A stretch of 64,000 nucleotides of DNA from Paenibacillus sp. URB8-2 (GCF_013393385.1 NZ_AP023239.1:5146001-5210000), one strand, 5' to 3'. Counted from the stretch's first letter, positions 27,434-38,411 are shown. Notes: generated by a model from the sequence alone, not told the origin. Numbers and translations are program-made.

Positions 27434-28846
27434 TTAAAGTTTCTCCGTAAGCTCCGCAACCCATTTTTTCGCTTCGAGCAGATTCTCTTCCGCCCTAACG
27501 ATCGCCGCCTGCACCTGCACGGTTGCTGTACCGCCGTACACGTTGCGCGCATTGACGACCGCTTCCGGCTGGAGCACCGCGTAGATATTCTCGTCGAACA
27601 GCGGCGAGAACTGCTTGAATTCGTCCAGCGTCAAATCGAGCAGGAATTTGCCTTCATTGATGCAGTACAGCACCGTTTTTCCGATGACTTCATGCGCCTG
27701 GCGGAACGGCAGTCCTTTGCCGACCAGGAAGTCCGCAATATCCGTCGCGTTGGAAAAATCGGTATTCACCGCTTCCCGCATCCGTCCCTTGTTCACCTTC
27801 ATCGTCGCAATCATCGGCGCGAACAATTGAAGGGCGCCCGTCAGCGTCGTTACCGTGTCAAACATGCCTTCCTTGTCTTCCTGCATGTCTTTGTTGTACG
27901 CCAGAGGCAGGGATTTCAGCACCGTCAGCAGGCCGATCAGGTTGCCGTAGACACGGCCCGTCTTGCCGCGCACAAGCTCCGGCACGTCCGGATTCTTCTT
28001 CTGCGGCATAATGCTGCTGCCTGTGCAGAAGGCGTCATCCAGCTCCACGAAGCTGAACTCCGTGCTGCTCCACAGCACCAGCTCTTCACTCAGGCGCGAA
28101 AGATGCGTCATAATCAGCGAGGCGTTTGCCAAGAACTCGACGATAAAATCGCGGTCGCTGACGGCATCCAGACTGTTCTCGTAGACGCCGTCAAAGCCAA
28201 GCTGCTCCGCGACAAAATGCCGGTCGATCGGGAAGGTCGTTCCCGCCAGCGCTCCGGCGCCCAGCGGCAGCACATTGATGCGCTTATAGCTGTCACTCAG
28301 CCGCTCCGCGTCCCGGTGGAACATCGAGACATAGGCGAGGAGATGATGCGCGAACAGAATCGGCTGGGCCCGCTGCAAGTGAGTATATCCGGGCACAATC
28401 GTTTCCACATTGTCTTTGGCCTGCTCAATCAGCGCTTCCTGAAGCCCATGCAGCAGGTCGACAAGCTCCACCACCCGGTTGCGCAAATACAGATGCATGT
28501 CCGTCGCCACCTGGTCGTTGCGGCTGCGTCCCGTATGCAGCTTGCCACCGACCGGGCCGATTTCCTCGATCAGATGCTTCTCGATATTCATATGAATATC
28601 TTCATCCGAAACGGAAAATTCGACCTCTCCGGCGCGGACCTTCTCCAGCACCTTCTGAAGTCCGTTCTTAATCGTCTCCACATCTTCCTGCGGCAAAATC
28701 CCGCATTTGCCCAGCATCGTCACATGCGCCAGACTGCCCTGCACATCTTCTTCCGCCAGCGCTTTATCAAAGCCGATGGAGGCTGTGTATTCCTCCACGA
28801 GCTTATTCGTTCCTTTGGTAAAACGTCCACCCCACAGCTTGCTCAC
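27434..28846 (-). CDS. argH: Argininosuccinate lyase
   Basis: 470 residues, the usual length. Splits argininosuccinate into arginine and fumarate, the last step of the pathway. Fumarase/ASL signature [12 protein letters not shown] is intact, with [12 protein letters not shown] and [13 protein letters not shown] active-site segments. It begins 222 bp after argG; this gap carries intercistronic hairpins. Confidence 0.97.
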   Translation of the reverse strand: MSKLWGGRFTKGTNKLVEEYTASIGFDKALAEEDVQGSLAHVTMLGKCGILPQEDVETIKNGLQKVLEKVRAGEVEFSVSDEDIHMNIEKHLIEEIGPVGGKLHTGRSRNDQVATDMHLYLRNRVVELVDLLHGLQEALIEQAKDNVETIVPGYTHLQRAQPILFAHHLLAYVSMFHRDAERLSDSYKRINVLPLGAGALAGTTFPIDRHFVAEQLGFDGVYENSLDAVSDRDFIVEFLANASLIMTHLSRLSEELVLWSSTEFSFVELDDAFCTGSSIMPQKKNPDVPELVRGKTGRVYGNLIGLLTVLKSLPLAYNKDMQEDKEGMFDTVTTLTGALQLFAPMIATMKVNKGRMREAVNTDFSNATDIADFLVGKGLPFRQAHEVIGKTVLYCINEGKFLLDLTLDEFKQFSPLFDENIYAVLQPEAVVNARNVYGGTATVQVQAAIVRAEENLLEAKKWVAELTEKL

Positions 28847-29068
28847 CGCTCAATTCCCCCTCTTACGACGTCAGAGGCCGCTCCTTCCTTACGGGGAGGA
28901 ACGGCCTTCGTCAATTCTTATGTGACGGATACTTTGGCGTACCCGATTCTTGCTCGACCCTACGAATTCGACGCTTTCCTTCTCAAACCTATACGCCGCA
29001 CGAACTAAGGTTTATCCTGGTACTTCGTACACTTCAGACCTGCCGGTTTACATCGACAGGCCTGCAGC
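28847..29068 (-). other. argG-argH intercistronic region with hairpins
   Basis: The longest gap in the arginine cluster. A hairpin at 28876-28906 pairs GGCCG and TCCT with AGGA and CGGCC. A second, imperfect one near 29037-29066 pairs CAGACCTG with CAGGCCTG. Neither has a T-run, so they may stabilise or process the mRNA. No ARG box or promoter of good quality was seen. Confidence 0.4.
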
Positions 29069-30304
29069 TTATTTCGCCGATTCAGCTACTCCGGTCGAAA
29101 CCTTCAGGCGCAGCGCGTTCAGGCGGATGAAGCCGGTAGCGTCGCCTTGATCGTAGGCCTGTGTCGGGTCGGCCTCCATCGTCGCGATATTCGGATTGTA
29201 CAGGCTGACCGGACTCTTGACGCCGGCGCCGATAATGTTGCCTTTATACAGCTTGAGGCGTACGGTTCCGGTTACGTTCTGCTGGCTCTCGGCTACAAGC
29301 GCCTGAATCGCCTTGCGTTCCGGAGCGAACCAGAAGCCGTTGTACACAAGCGTGCTGTAACGGGTAATCAGGCTGTCGCGGACGTTCATCACTTCACGGT
29401 CCATCGTGATGGACTCCATTTTGCGGTGAGCGGTGAACAGGATCGTTCCGCCCGGCGTTTCATAAACACCACGGCTCTTCATGCCGACAAAACGGTTCTC
29501 AACCATATCCACACGGCCGATGCCGTGCTTGCCGCCAAGCTCATTCAGCTTCTCCATAACCTGGAGAGGCGCAAGCGGTTCGCCGTTAAGGGCAATACAG
29601 TCGCCCTTCAGGAATTCCAGTTCAATATATTCCGCCTCGTCCGGAGCGTCCTCGGGCGCGTTCGTCAGCAGGAACATTTCCTTGTTCTCCGGCGCGCTGG
29701 CGTCGAACCACGGATCTTCCAGGACGCCGCTCTCATAGCTGATATGCAGCAGATTGCGGTCCATGGAATACGGCTTCGCAGCCGATGCCTGAACAGGGAT
29801 GCCGTTCGCTTCCGCGTAAGCGATCATTTCCGCGCGGCCCGGGAATTGGTTACGGAACTCTTCCAGCCGCCAAGGCGCGATAACCTTGATGTTCGGAGCC
29901 AGACCAGCCGCTCCAAGCTCGAAGCGAACCTGGTCGTTGCCCTTGCCGGTCGCGCCATGCGCAATCGCTGTCGCGCCTTCCGCGATGGCGATGTCGACCA
30001 TGCGTTTGGCGATCAGCGGGCGGGCGATGCTGGTGCCGAGCAGGTACTGCCCTTCATACAGCGCCCCCGCCTGGAACATCGGGTAGATGAAATCCTTGGC
30101 GAATTCCTCGCGCAGGTCGTCGATATATACTTTCGACGCGCCGGTAGCGAGCGCTTTTTCCTCCAGGCCATCCAATTCTTCCTTCTGGCCGATATCGGCC
30201 GTAAAAGCGATAATTTCCGCATCGTATGTTTCTTTCAGCCATTTCAGAATGACCGAGGTATCCAGGCCGCCGGAATAGGCGAGCACGATTTTTTCTTTTG
30301 CCAT
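29069..30304 (-). CDS. argG: Argininosuccinate synthase
   Basis: 411 residues. N-terminal nucleotide-binding P-loop motif [15 protein letters not shown], then [13 protein letters not shown] and the C-terminal [24 protein letters not shown]. Condenses citrulline and aspartate with ATP. ATG at 30304, preceded by AGGAAG. It lies 64 bp after argF. Confidence 0.97.
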   Translation of the reverse strand: MAKEKIVLAYSGGLDTSVILKWLKETYDAEIIAFTADIGQKEELDGLEEKALATGASKVYIDDLREEFAKDFIYPMFQAGALYEGQYLLGTSIARPLIAKRMVDIAIAEGATAIAHGATGKGNDQVRFELGAAGLAPNIKVIAPWRLEEFRNQFPGRAEMIAYAEANGIPVQASAAKPYSMDRNLLHISYESGVLEDPWFDASAPENKEMFLLTNAPEDAPDEAEYIELEFLKGDCIALNGEPLAPLQVMEKLNELGGKHGIGRVDMVENRFVGMKSRGVYETPGGTILFTAHRKMESITMDREVMNVRDSLITRYSTLVYNGFWFAPERKAIQALVAESQQNVTGTVRLKLYKGNIIGAGVKSPVSLYNPNIATMEADPTQAYDQGDATGFIRLNALRLKVSTGVAESAK

Positions 30305-30368
30305 TACACATGTCTTCCTTTCTGCTTAAGGGATTTCTCGCTGCACTTCATCTCCAGGCTAGGAGGGA

Positions 30369-31331
30369 TCAGCCCATGAGGGCGGCCATCAGCGCTTTTT
30401 GCGCATGCAGCCGGTTCTCAGCCTCGTCGAAAATGAATGAGTTCGGTCCGTCGATCACTTCGGCGGTCACTTCCTCGCCACGATGGGCCGGCAGGCAGTG
30501 CAGGAACATGAAGTCGCTCTTCGCGCCTTTGACGAGCTCCTCGTTCACCTGATAATCTTTAAATGCCGCTTCCCGCGCCAGCTGCTCTTCCTCAAAGCCC
30601 ATGCTGGCCCATACATCCGTGTAGATGACGTCGGCATCTTTTACCGCTTCTTCCGGACTGCGCGTAATGACGATCTCGGAGCCGGTCTCTTCGGCAATTT
30701 GCCGCGCCTTGGCCACAACGGCAGCATCCGGCTCGTAGCCTTCCGGTCCAGCAACCGACACATGCACGCCAAGCTTGGCCCCGCCCAGCAGCAGGGAATG
30801 CGCCATATTGTTGCCGTCGCCGATATAGGCAAGTTTCAGGCCTTTCAGCCGGCCTTTTTGCTCATAAACCGTTTGAAGATCGGCCAGCACCTGGCACGGA
30901 TGCGCCAGATCGCTCAGACCGTTAATGACGGGTACCGAAGCATGGCGCGCCAGTTCTTCGACCTTGTCATGCCCGAACGTGCGGATCATGATGCCGTCCA
31001 AATAACGCGACATAACCTGCGCCGTATCACCCACCGTCTCGCCGCGTCCAAGCTGGATGTCGTTCTTGCTCAGGAACAAAGCATGTCCGCCAAGCTGAAA
31101 CATGCCCACCTCGAAGGATACGCGCGTGCGTGTGGATGATTTTTCAAAAATAAGACCGATCGTCTTGCCCAGCAGTGGCTGATACACTTCACCGTTCTTC
31201 TGCTTGCGCTTCAGCTCGATAGCCAGATCGATCAGATACTGGATTTCCTCCGGACTGTAGTCGTCCAGCTCCAGAAAATCCCGGCCTTTGAGCACGATGC
31301 CCTTTGCATTGTCCGTGATGCCCTGACCCAT
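30369..31331 (-). CDS. argF: Ornithine carbamoyltransferase
   Basis: 320 residues. Carbamoyl-phosphate site STRTRVSFE, ornithine site [11 protein letters not shown] and [13 protein letters not shown]. Forms citrulline. It is placed within the biosynthetic cluster, which favours the anabolic enzyme over the catabolic arginine-deiminase one. No carA/carB genes lie in the cluster, unlike in the B. subtilis argCJBD-carAB-argF operon. Confidence 0.96.
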   Translation of the reverse strand: MGQGITDNAKGIVLKGRDFLELDDYSPEEIQYLIDLAIELKRKQKNGEVYQPLLGKTIGLIFEKSSTRTRVSFEVGMFQLGGHALFLSKNDIQLGRGETVGDTAQVMSRYLDGIMIRTFGHDKVEELARHASVPVINGLSDLAHPCQVLADLQTVYEQKGRLKGLKLAYIGDGNNMAHSLLLGGAKLGVHVSVAGPEGYEPDAAVVAKARQIAEETGSEIVITRSPEEAVKDADVIYTDVWASMGFEEEQLAREAAFKDYQVNEELVKGAKSDFMFLHCLPAHRGEEVTAEVIDGPNSFIFDEAENRLHAQKALMAALMG

Positions 31332-31399
31332 GAATCCGTTCCTCCTTCTTATTGTTGCGGAAACCCCGCGAATATATAAACGCTTGTATGCTCTATCGC

Positions 31400-32689
31400 T
31401 TAAGCCTTGTGATTGTTAGCATAAGTATGAATGAGTTCCGAAAGGATGTCCACCGCCTGGTGGATTTCTTCCTTGGTTACGTAAAGGTTCGGCAGCAGAC
31501 GGATGACATGCGTTCCCGCCGTGACGAACAGCAGACCCTTGGACTGTCCGGCCAGTACGATCTCACTGACGGGCGACTGGCACTCGATGCCGATCAGCAG
31601 GCCTTTGCCGCGGATGTCCACTACGAATGGACAATCGGCCAGCTTCTCTTTCAGCAGCCCGGTCAAAAATTCGCCGGACTCGGCCGCGCGCTGCGGAAGA
31701 TTGTCCTCCAGCATCGTCTCGATGGTAGCCGCCATAACCGCCGTCGCCAGCGGCGTGCCGCCGAACGTCGTGGCATGGCTGCCCGGAGTGAACACCTCGC
31801 GCAGATAGCCCTTTGCAAGCATTACTCCTGCCGGGAAGCCGCTCGCTATGCCCTTGGCAACCGTGAAAATATCCGGCTCAATGCCGTAATGCTGATGCGC
31901 GAAGAGCTTGCCCGTGCGGCCCATCCCGGTCTGCACTTCGTCCACGATCAGCAGCAGGCCGTGCTGCTTGCACAGCGCCACGACGCTGTTCAGGAACTCC
32001 GGCTGCACCTCAAGCACGCCGCCTTCCGCCAGCACCATCTCCAGCATAATAGCAGCTGTATTTTCCCCGATGGCCGCTTCGAGCGCAGGAAGATCATGGA
32101 GAGGCACCGTGACAAAGCCCTGCGGCAGCGGCAGGAAGCCGTCTTTTACCTTCTGCTGTCCCGTTGCCGTCAGCGTCGCCAGCGTGCGTCCATGGAAAGA
32201 CTGTTCGAATGTAATGACCTCGTAACGGCCCGTACCTTTCACCTTCTGGTGGTAGCGGCGCGCCAGCTTAATCGCGGCTTCGTTCGATTCCGCTCCGCTG
32301 TTGCAGAAGAACACCTGATCTGCGCAGCTGTTCGCAGTCAGCAGTTCGGCCACCTTGTCCTGTCCAGGGATGTGGAACAGGTTGGATACATGCCACAGTG
32401 TATCGATCTGGGCTTTCAATTTCTCGCCAACCTTCTCCGGAGCGTGTCCGAGGCTGGTCACCGCCAGACCGCAGGTAAAATCGAGATATTTATTGCCTTT
32501 ATCATCCCATACCCAGCTTCCTTTGCCTTTGACCAGACTGATGTCAAATCTCGCATAGGAAGGAAAAACATGTTCCAGCTTGCTGGAAGCCGCCGATTGA
32601 CCCGCCGTGCTGATTTCCGCTCCCGCGTCCGCGACCTGTACTTCCTTCAAAGAATGATTTCCCGCCTGCGTAAGCTTGCTCATTTCCAT
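31400..32689 (-). CDS. argD: Acetylornithine aminotransferase
   Basis: 429 residues of class III PLP aminotransferase. Cofactor motif [16 protein letters not shown] and the Schiff-base lysine in [14 protein letters not shown]. Conversion of N-acetylglutamate semialdehyde to N-acetylornithine. The protein is about 35 residues longer at the N-terminus than typical ArgD; the extra piece ([19 protein letters not shown]) is low in hydrophobic residues and its purpose is unclear. ATG at 32689 with GGGGGAG five bases upstream. Confidence 0.94.
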   Translation of the reverse strand: MEMSKLTQAGNHSLKEVQVADAGAEISTAGQSAASSKLEHVFPSYARFDISLVKGKGSWVWDDKGNKYLDFTCGLAVTSLGHAPEKVGEKLKAQIDTLWHVSNLFHIPGQDKVAELLTANSCADQVFFCNSGAESNEAAIKLARRYHQKVKGTGRYEVITFEQSFHGRTLATLTATGQQKVKDGFLPLPQGFVTVPLHDLPALEAAIGENTAAIMLEMVLAEGGVLEVQPEFLNSVVALCKQHGLLLIVDEVQTGMGRTGKLFAHQHYGIEPDIFTVAKGIASGFPAGVMLAKGYLREVFTPGSHATTFGGTPLATAVMAATIETMLEDNLPQRAAESGEFLTGLLKEKLADCPFVVDIRGKGLLIGIECQSPVSEIVLAGQSKGLLFVTAGTHVIRLLPNLYVTKEEIHQAVDILSELIHTYANNHKA

Positions 32690-32818
32690 TCACTCTCCCC
32701 CCGCCCACGCCGCTCTTAAGCGACGGCCGGCATGATTTTATTGGATTCCACCCAGCAGACCTCCCGGCATTCCGTGCAATCCCATGTTACGCCGTTTGCC
32801 TGATTAGCTGTTATTCCC

Positions 32819-33649
32819 TTACTCCCGCACAATCCGTGTACCGATAGTTTCACCGGACAGCACCCGTCTCAGCACTCCCGGCTCCTTGCCGTCGACGATC
32901 ACGACCTCGGATACGCTGCCCTGGATACAATCCACCGCAGCCCGAACCTTCGGAATCATCCCTCCGTAGATCTCGCCGCTGCCGATCATTTGGTCGATCC
33001 CGGCAACCGTTACCGAAGGCAGAACTTTTTTGCTTCCATCTTCCAAAGTCGTCATAATTCCCGGCACATCTGTCACCACAATCATTTGCGGCGACTGCAT
33101 GTAGGAAGCAACCGCTCCGGCCGCCGTATCGGCGTTGATATTGTAGCGCTGTCCGGCAGCGTCCACGCCAAGTGGCGCGATCACAGGGATGTAGCCGAGC
33201 GCCAGAATACCCGCCACAATTTCCGCTTTGACCCTGGTCACATTGCCCACGAGCCCTACCTCGTCGCTATTCGCAACGGGAGCGGCGGTGATGAGATTTC
33301 CATCCACGCCGGATAGGCCGATCGCCTTCCCTCCGCTTCCCTGAATCCGTCTTACAATCGCTTTGTTGATGCTGCCCGACAGGGTCATCTCCACGACATC
33401 AAGCACTTCCTCGGTCGTTACCCGCAGACCCTTCACGAAGCTGCTCTGGATGCCGAGACGAGCCAAATTGTCCGATATCGCCGGTCCGCCGCCGTGAACG
33501 ATTATCGGCTGTACACCATCCTCCTGCAGATGCCGAAGCTCATCAAAAAAAGAGTCCGGAAGCGCGGTCAGCGTACTGCCGCCGCACTTCATCACAAACA
33601 TTCTCTCATTGCCCGCGCTATTATCTTTATTAGCACCATTTTGCGTCAT
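32819..33649 (-). CDS. argB: N-acetylglutamate kinase
   Basis: 276 residues of the amino-acid kinase family. FVMKCGGSTL near the start, PIIVHGGGPAISDNLARLGI for substrate binding, and NINADTAAGAVA near the middle. Phosphorylates N-acetylglutamate. The N-terminus has a 15-residue hydrophilic extension before the usual ERMFVMKCGG; an internal start cannot be excluded. Confidence 0.95.
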   Translation of the reverse strand: MTQNGANKDNSAGNERMFVMKCGGSTLTALPDSFFDELRHLQEDGVQPIIVHGGGPAISDNLARLGIQSSFVKGLRVTTEEVLDVVEMTLSGSINKAIVRRIQGSGGKAIGLSGVDGNLITAAPVANSDEVGLVGNVTRVKAEIVAGILALGYIPVIAPLGVDAAGQRYNINADTAAGAVASYMQSPQMIVVTDVPGIMTTLEDGSKKVLPSVTVAGIDQMIGSGEIYGGMIPKVRAAVDCIQGSVSEVVIVDGKEPGVLRRVLSGETIGTRIVRE

Positions 33650-33732
33650 GAGTTTCGTTATCCTTCCTTGTAGAAGGCCGTATTATGCCTTCATCGTATA
33701 GGTCATACAGATACGCCGGAAACGTCCGCTTT

Positions 33733-34959
33733 TTAAGTCCGGTATGCGGCGTTGATCCGCACATAGTCATAAGTCAAATCGCAGCCCCATGCGGTGGCGC
33801 TGCCCTCGCCGTCAGCCAAATTCACGGTAATAAGTGTGGTATCCCCCTGCAAATAGGCCAAAGCCTCCGCTTCGTCAAAGATCACAGGCTTCGACTGGCG
33901 CAGCACCTCGATAGTGCCAAGCGATATATCCACCTTGTCGACCGATACCGGAACACCCGCTCTGCCGACTGCGGCAATAATCCGTCCCCAGTTGGCATCC
34001 GCGCCAAATATGGCGGATTTAACCAGGCTGGAGCCTACTACCGTCTTCGCAATCGCGCGCGCCGCCGCTTCGTCGCCCGCGCCGTTAACCTGTACCTCAA
34101 CCAAATGAGTTGCGCCTTCGCCGTCTCTGGCAATCGCCATCGCAAGATGGCGGCACACATTCGTGAACGCTGCTTCAAAAGCTTCCCAATCCGGATGCAG
34201 CTTATTCAGCTCTTCGTTGCCTGCCAGACCGCTGGCCATCGCTACGAGCATATCGTTCGTACTGGTATCGCCGTCCACGGTAATCATATTGAAGGTCGTG
34301 TCCGTCGCTTTGCGCAGCAGCGTCTGAAGCGCCTCCTGCCCAATAACGGCATCCGTCGTCATAAAGCCGAGCATGGTGGCCATATTCGGATGAATCATGC
34401 CAGAGCCTTTCGCCGCGCCCGCGATCAAGACTTCCGTATCCCCAATCCGGACCTTCATGCAGCATTCTTTTTTCACCAAATCGGTCGTCAAAATCGCCTG
34501 GCAGAACTCCTCCGCCCCGTCCGCATCGCCCGAAAGCTTCGCCGGAAGCGCGGCCAGGCCGTCGCGCACGCGGTCCATCTTCAGCAGCTCGCCAATAACG
34601 CCGGTGGAGGCAACGGCCACATCATTCTCGCTTATGCCCAAATGCCGGGCGGCAACCGCCCGCATTTCATAGGCATCGGCTTCGCCCTGTTCTCCGGTGC
34701 AGGCATTGGCATTGCCGCTGTTGACAACTACAGCCCGAAGAACGCCGCTGCCGAGGCTCTCCCGTGTTACCTTAAGAGGAGCCGCCTGGAACAGGTTCGT
34801 TGTATATACCGCCGCTGCCGTCGCCGGCACCTCGCACAGTATGGCTGCGAGATCGTTGCGGTCGGTTTTTTTCAAGCCGCAGTGCAGGCCTCCGGATGTA
34901 AACCCTCTCGGTGTCGTAATGCTTCCGCCTTCCACGACGGTGTACAGCTTCTCGCTCAT
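33733..34959 (-). CDS. argJ: Glutamate N-acetyltransferase / ornithine acetyltransferase
   Basis: 408 residues. Self-cleaving enzyme: the KGSGMIHPNMATMLGFMTTDA segment contains the Ala-Thr scissile bond whose Thr becomes the N-terminal nucleophile of the beta subunit. Recycles the acetyl group between ornithine and glutamate, and can be mono- or bifunctional. With ArgJ present, no separate argA is expected. It lies 20 bp after argC. Confidence 0.96.
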   Translation of the reverse strand: MSEKLYTVVEGGSITTPRGFTSGGLHCGLKKTDRNDLAAILCEVPATAAAVYTTNLFQAAPLKVTRESLGSGVLRAVVVNSGNANACTGEQGEADAYEMRAVAARHLGISENDVAVASTGVIGELLKMDRVRDGLAALPAKLSGDADGAEEFCQAILTTDLVKKECCMKVRIGDTEVLIAGAAKGSGMIHPNMATMLGFMTTDAVIGQEALQTLLRKATDTTFNMITVDGDTSTNDMLVAMASGLAGNEELNKLHPDWEAFEAAFTNVCRHLAMAIARDGEGATHLVEVQVNGAGDEAAARAIAKTVVGSSLVKSAIFGADANWGRIIAAVGRAGVPVSVDKVDISLGTIEVLRQSKPVIFDEAEALAYLQGDTTLITVNLADGEGSATAWGCDLTYDYVRINAAYRT

Positions 34960-34979
34960 GTCTTATTTCCCGCTAAGCT

Positions 34980-36035
34980 TTACGGATACACAGGCGTGTA
35001 ACCGAGCCCAAGGGTTTCCTCCCATCCCATCATTAAATTGAGATTTTGAATCGCCTGCCCCGCCGCGCCTTTCACGAGATTGTCGATAACCGAAATAATC
35101 GTGACCCGGCCAGTACGGGCATCCGTCGCAAATCCGATGTCGCAAAAGTTCGATCCGCTGACTTCCTTCGTCGCCGGCCAGATCCCGGCATTTCGCACCC
35201 GGACAAAAGATCTTCCCTCATAATAGTTACGATATAAATCGACAAAATCCTGCTCGCTGTAATCTCCGTTCATACCCGCATACATCGTGGTCATAATCCC
35301 CCGAGTCATCGGAACGAGATGTGTGGTGAACGTTACCGTCACCGCTTCTCCGGCAATCTCAGTCAGAGCCTGCTCGACTTCGGGAATATGCTGATGCTTG
35401 TTGATCTTGTAGGCTTTAAAGTTCTCATTTACTTCCGCATAATGAACGCCTACATTTACTCCGCGTCCAGCGCCCGATACGCCCGATTTGGCGTCAACGA
35501 TGATACTGTCCGGTTTGATCCATCCCGCCTTAAGCGCCGGAATCAGCCCTAGCAGCGTCGCCGTCGGATAGCAGCCCGGGTTGGAGATAAAATCCGCGCC
35601 CGCCGCGCGTTCCCCGAACACCTCGCACAGTCCGTATACCGCCTGCTCCAAATAACTCGCCTGCGGAGCCGGATGCTTGTACCAGCGCTCGTATTCGCCG
35701 CCGTCTTTCAGCCGGAAATCGCCGGACAGGTCAACGACCTTAAGCCCCGCCTCCAGCAGCTGCGGAACCAGTTTGGCGCTTACGCCAGCCGGCGTAGCCG
35801 TGAACACGACATCCGCCCTTTCCTTCATTTCCGCCGCATCCACGCCGTCCAGATTTCGATGCAGCACGCCGGTTAAATGCGGAAATCCTTCTTCGATCGG
35901 CACTCCTGCGCTTGAAGAGGAAATCACCGAGGTGATTTCCACCTTCGGATGAACCTGAAGCAGCCTTATCAGCTCCACGCCTCCATACCCCGTCGATCCC
36001 ACAATTGCCGCCCTCAGCTTGCCTTCCACCGTCAT
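34980..36035 (-). CDS. argC: N-acetyl-gamma-glutamyl-phosphate reductase
   Basis: 351 residues. Rossmann start AAIVGSTGYGGVELIRLL, catalytic cysteine in SNPGCYPTATLLGL, and HLVPMTRGIM. Reduces acetylglutamyl phosphate with NADPH. First gene of the cluster. AGGAGG lies nine bases before the ATG at 36035; promoter and ARG boxes are about 70 bp further upstream. Confidence 0.97.
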   Translation of the reverse strand: MTVEGKLRAAIVGSTGYGGVELIRLLQVHPKVEITSVISSSSAGVPIEEGFPHLTGVLHRNLDGVDAAEMKERADVVFTATPAGVSAKLVPQLLEAGLKVVDLSGDFRLKDGGEYERWYKHPAPQASYLEQAVYGLCEVFGERAAGADFISNPGCYPTATLLGLIPALKAGWIKPDSIIVDAKSGVSGAGRGVNVGVHYAEVNENFKAYKINKHQHIPEVEQALTEIAGEAVTVTFTTHLVPMTRGIMTTMYAGMNGDYSEQDFVDLYRNYYEGRSFVRVRNAGIWPATKEVSGSNFCDIGFATDARTGRVTIISVIDNLVKGAAGQAIQNLNLMMGWEETLGLGYTPVYP

Positions 36036-36103
36036 TTCCGGTTACCTCCTGCCGTTTCTCTCTATTATACCGGATAATTCGACTTATCCGCCGTCCTTTG
36101 AAA

Positions 36104-36141
36104 TATGTATTATTATACGTCCTAATTAATATAAATACAAC
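36104..36141 (-). promoter_or_regulatory. argC promoter overlapped by two ARG boxes
   Basis: On the minus strand TTGTAT (36140-36135) and TATAAT (36117-36112) are 17 bp apart, a strong sigma-A promoter. Two 18-bp ARG-box-like sequences cover it. The box at 36104-36121 (plus strand TATGTATTATTATACGTC) matches 12 of 14 defined positions of TNTGNATWWWWATNCANA; that at 36124-36141 matches well only in its right half. The 2-bp gap between boxes is close to the usual ArgR/AhrC operator arrangement. Occupancy would block RNA polymerase when arginine is high. A second TATAAT at 36066-36071 lacks a -35. Confidence 0.7.
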
Positions 36142-36270
36142 CGATTATGTAACATTTATATCCTCCAAGAATAGCCGATCCCCACCCCATACCCTGTCCA
36201 TTTTCCACTTTCCTATTTTAAGAAGAAACGCCTGACGGCGTCTTTTAAGACGCAAGTACGTTTCTCGTAA

Positions 36271-36341
36271 AAATATAAGACCAAACGATAAGCGCGAAGC
36301 TTATAAAGTCTTATATTTCGAAAAAAGAAGCGCCGCTTCTC
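36271..36341 (-). terminator. Tandem terminator hairpins after yitT
   Basis: On the minus strand, two hairpins follow the yitT stop. The first, about 36320-36341, has AGAAGC/GCTTCT arms followed by six T residues. The second, 36271-36318, has an 11-bp outer stem (AAATATAAGAC / GTCTTATATTT), an inner ATAAGC/GCTTAT stem around a GCGAA loop, and then TTTTT. A further compact ACGCC/GGCGT hairpin lies at about 36227-36240. Together they insulate yitT from the arginine promoter. The rest of the 36036-36359 gap is the argC control region. Confidence 0.7.
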
Positions 36342-36359
36342 CTATAGTTACAGGAAAAA

Positions 36360-37244
36360 CTACGCTTCTCTCTTGAATCCTTCACCCAGCACCTCATGCG
36401 CGTCGCTGATAATGACAAACGCTCCGGGGTCCACCGAGCGGACAATCACCTTAAGACGGGCCGTCTCATTCTGCCCGACCGCCACCATCAGAATCGTACG
36501 GTTGTCGCCGGTATACCCGCCGTGAGCGTCCAGCTTCGTTAGGCCCCGGTTCAGATCATGCAAAATCGCTTCGGAGATCGCCTCGGTATGATCCGAAATA
36601 ATATAGGCTACCTTGGTGTAGCTGAAGCCCACTTCCAGCGCGTCAATGACCCGGCCCGTTACGAACAGACCGATCAGGGCATACATGGCCTGCTCCATCC
36701 CCAGCACGAATGCGGCCAGCGTAATCACCGTGCCGTCCAGCAGGACGACGGACAAGGAGAAGCTGAAACCGGTCACCTTCTGGATAATCTGCGCCAGGAT
36801 GGTAAGGCCTCCCGTCGATCCGCGTCCGCGGAACACAAGGCCCAGGCCGAGGCCAACACCGATTCCACCATAGATAGAGGCCAGCAGAGGATTAGCGGTC
36901 GGCACCGGACCGTCTTTGGTCAAGTAAATAAACAGCGGCAGCACAATGCTGCCCAGCAGCGACCGTAGCCCATAGTTCCGGCCCAGGATCAACACACCAA
37001 GTATAAAGAGCGGGATATTAAGCGCCCACTGGGTAAAAGCCGGCTCAGCTCCAAACCACGACTCCGCCAAGATGGACAAGCCCGATACACCGCCGGAAGC
37101 GATCCGGTTCGGCAGCATGAACAAGTTGAAAGCGAGCGCGGTAATGAGCGATCCAACCATGATCATCGTCGTATCCGCAAGATGACGGAGCGGTCCGTTC
37201 AGCGGAATAAGCGGCGGCCTGCCCCGTGTTTTCGTTGCTGCCAT
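36360..37244 (-). CDS. YitT family membrane protein
   Basis: 294 residues: five or six hydrophobic segments between residues 25 and 200 (a YitT/DUF161 core with IASGGVSGLSIL and GRGSTGGLTILAQII), followed by a C-terminal DUF2179-type cytoplasmic domain of about 90 residues (RVIDALEVGFSYTKVAYIISDH). Family function is unsettled. Its start codon is only 3 bp after the prfB stop, so the two are probably co-transcribed. Confidence 0.9.
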   Translation of the reverse strand: MAATKTRGRPPLIPLNGPLRHLADTTMIMVGSLITALAFNLFMLPNRIASGGVSGLSILAESWFGAEPAFTQWALNIPLFILGVLILGRNYGLRSLLGSIVLPLFIYLTKDGPVPTANPLLASIYGGIGVGLGLGLVFRGRGSTGGLTILAQIIQKVTGFSFSLSVVLLDGTVITLAAFVLGMEQAMYALIGLFVTGRVIDALEVGFSYTKVAYIISDHTEAISEAILHDLNRGLTKLDAHGGYTGDNRTILMVAVGQNETARLKVIVRSVDPGAFVIISDAHEVLGEGFKREA

Positions 37245-37247
37245 CGG

Positions 37248-38361
37248 TTACTCAGCCTCAGTCTTGATCTGACTGCGTAAATATCCGTCGATAAAGGCAT
37301 CGAGATCGCCGTCCATTACGGCACCGACGTTGCCGGTCTCCACTGAGGTGCGATGGTCTTTGACCATGCTGTACGGGTGGAAGACATAAGAGCGGATCTG
37401 ACTGCCCCAGGCTATGTCGGATTGCTCACCGCGAATCTCATCCAGCTCCCGCTGCTGTTCCTCGAGCTTGCGCTCATATAGCTTGGAACGCAGCATCGTC
37501 ATCGCGCGTTCCCGGTTCTTGATCTGGGAACGTTCATTCTGGCAGGTAACGACTATGCCAGTCGGCTGGTGGGTGATCCGGACCGCCGAATCGGTGGTGT
37601 TAATATGCTGGCCGCCGGCGCCGGTGGCCCGGTACGTATCAATCTTCAGATCCTCGGTGCGGATCTCGATATCGATGTCTTCATTGATTTCCGGCACCAC
37701 GTCGCAGGATACAAAGGATGTATGCCGTCGCCCCGAGGCGTCGAACGGGGAAATGCGGACCAGACGGTGAACGCCTTTTTCCGCCTTCAGGTAACCGTAT
37801 GCGTTGTAGCCTTTGATCAGCAAAGTTACGCTTTTGATTCCGGCCTCATCGCCCGGCAGATAGTCCAACACCTCCACCTTGAAGCCGCGCTTCTCCGCCC
37901 AGCGGGTGTACATTCGAAGCAGCATCTGGCCCCAATCCTGGGATTCCGTTCCGCCGGCGCCCGGATGAAGCTCCAGAATGGCGTTCAGCTTGTCGTAAGG
38001 CTGATTGAGCAGAAGCTGAAGCTCAAACTCTTCCAGCTTGCCCGTCAGCGCGCGGACACTCGTTCCGATCTCGGCAGCCAGTTCTTCATCGCCTTCTTCA
38101 TCCGCGAGTTCGGCCATCAGCAGCGCATCGTCATATTCCTGCTGCAGCTTTTGGTACTCGTCTACGCCGGACTTAACGGCGTTCATCTCGGCAATAAGGC
38201 CCTGCGCCTTCTCATTGTCATCCCAGAAATCCGGAGCGGCCATCTTCTCCTCGAAGTTGGCGATCATCTCCTTCTTCAGGTCTAAGTCAAAGAGACCCCC
38301 TAAGGTTGGTTAATTTCTTGCCGATTTCACGTAAGTCTTGCTTTACACTTGGATCAATCAT
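37248..38361 (-). CDS. prfB: Peptide chain release factor 2, programmed +1 frameshift
   Basis: The ATG at 38361 opens a 24-codon frame that ends at an in-frame TGA (38289-38287) in the sequence AGGGGG-TCT-CTT-TGA-C. This is the canonical prfB site: a Shine-Dalgarno-like AGGGGG, the slippery CTT, and a poor-context TGAC. A +1 shift joins it to the 339-residue frame that starts near 38267, giving about 370 residues, the usual RF2 length. The SPF tripeptide is in [14 protein letters not shown] and the catalytic GGQ in [11 protein letters not shown]2 reads TGA and TAA, so low RF2 raises its own synthesis. It follows secA after about 135 bp, beyond a terminator, as in Bacillus. Confidence 0.97.
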
Positions 38362-38411
38362 ATACTCACTGCACCTTTCCATAAAGGATTTAATGGGTTT
38401 AATCAAGAAGA

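Noticed and set aside
28876..28906. argG-argH hairpin as a T-box or terminator
   Set aside because: No T-run, no T-box AGGGTGGNACCGCG-type motif, and no specifier loop.
37248..38267. prfB as a start-truncated or broken gene
   Set aside because: The programmed +1 frameshift site upstream explains the in-frame TGA.
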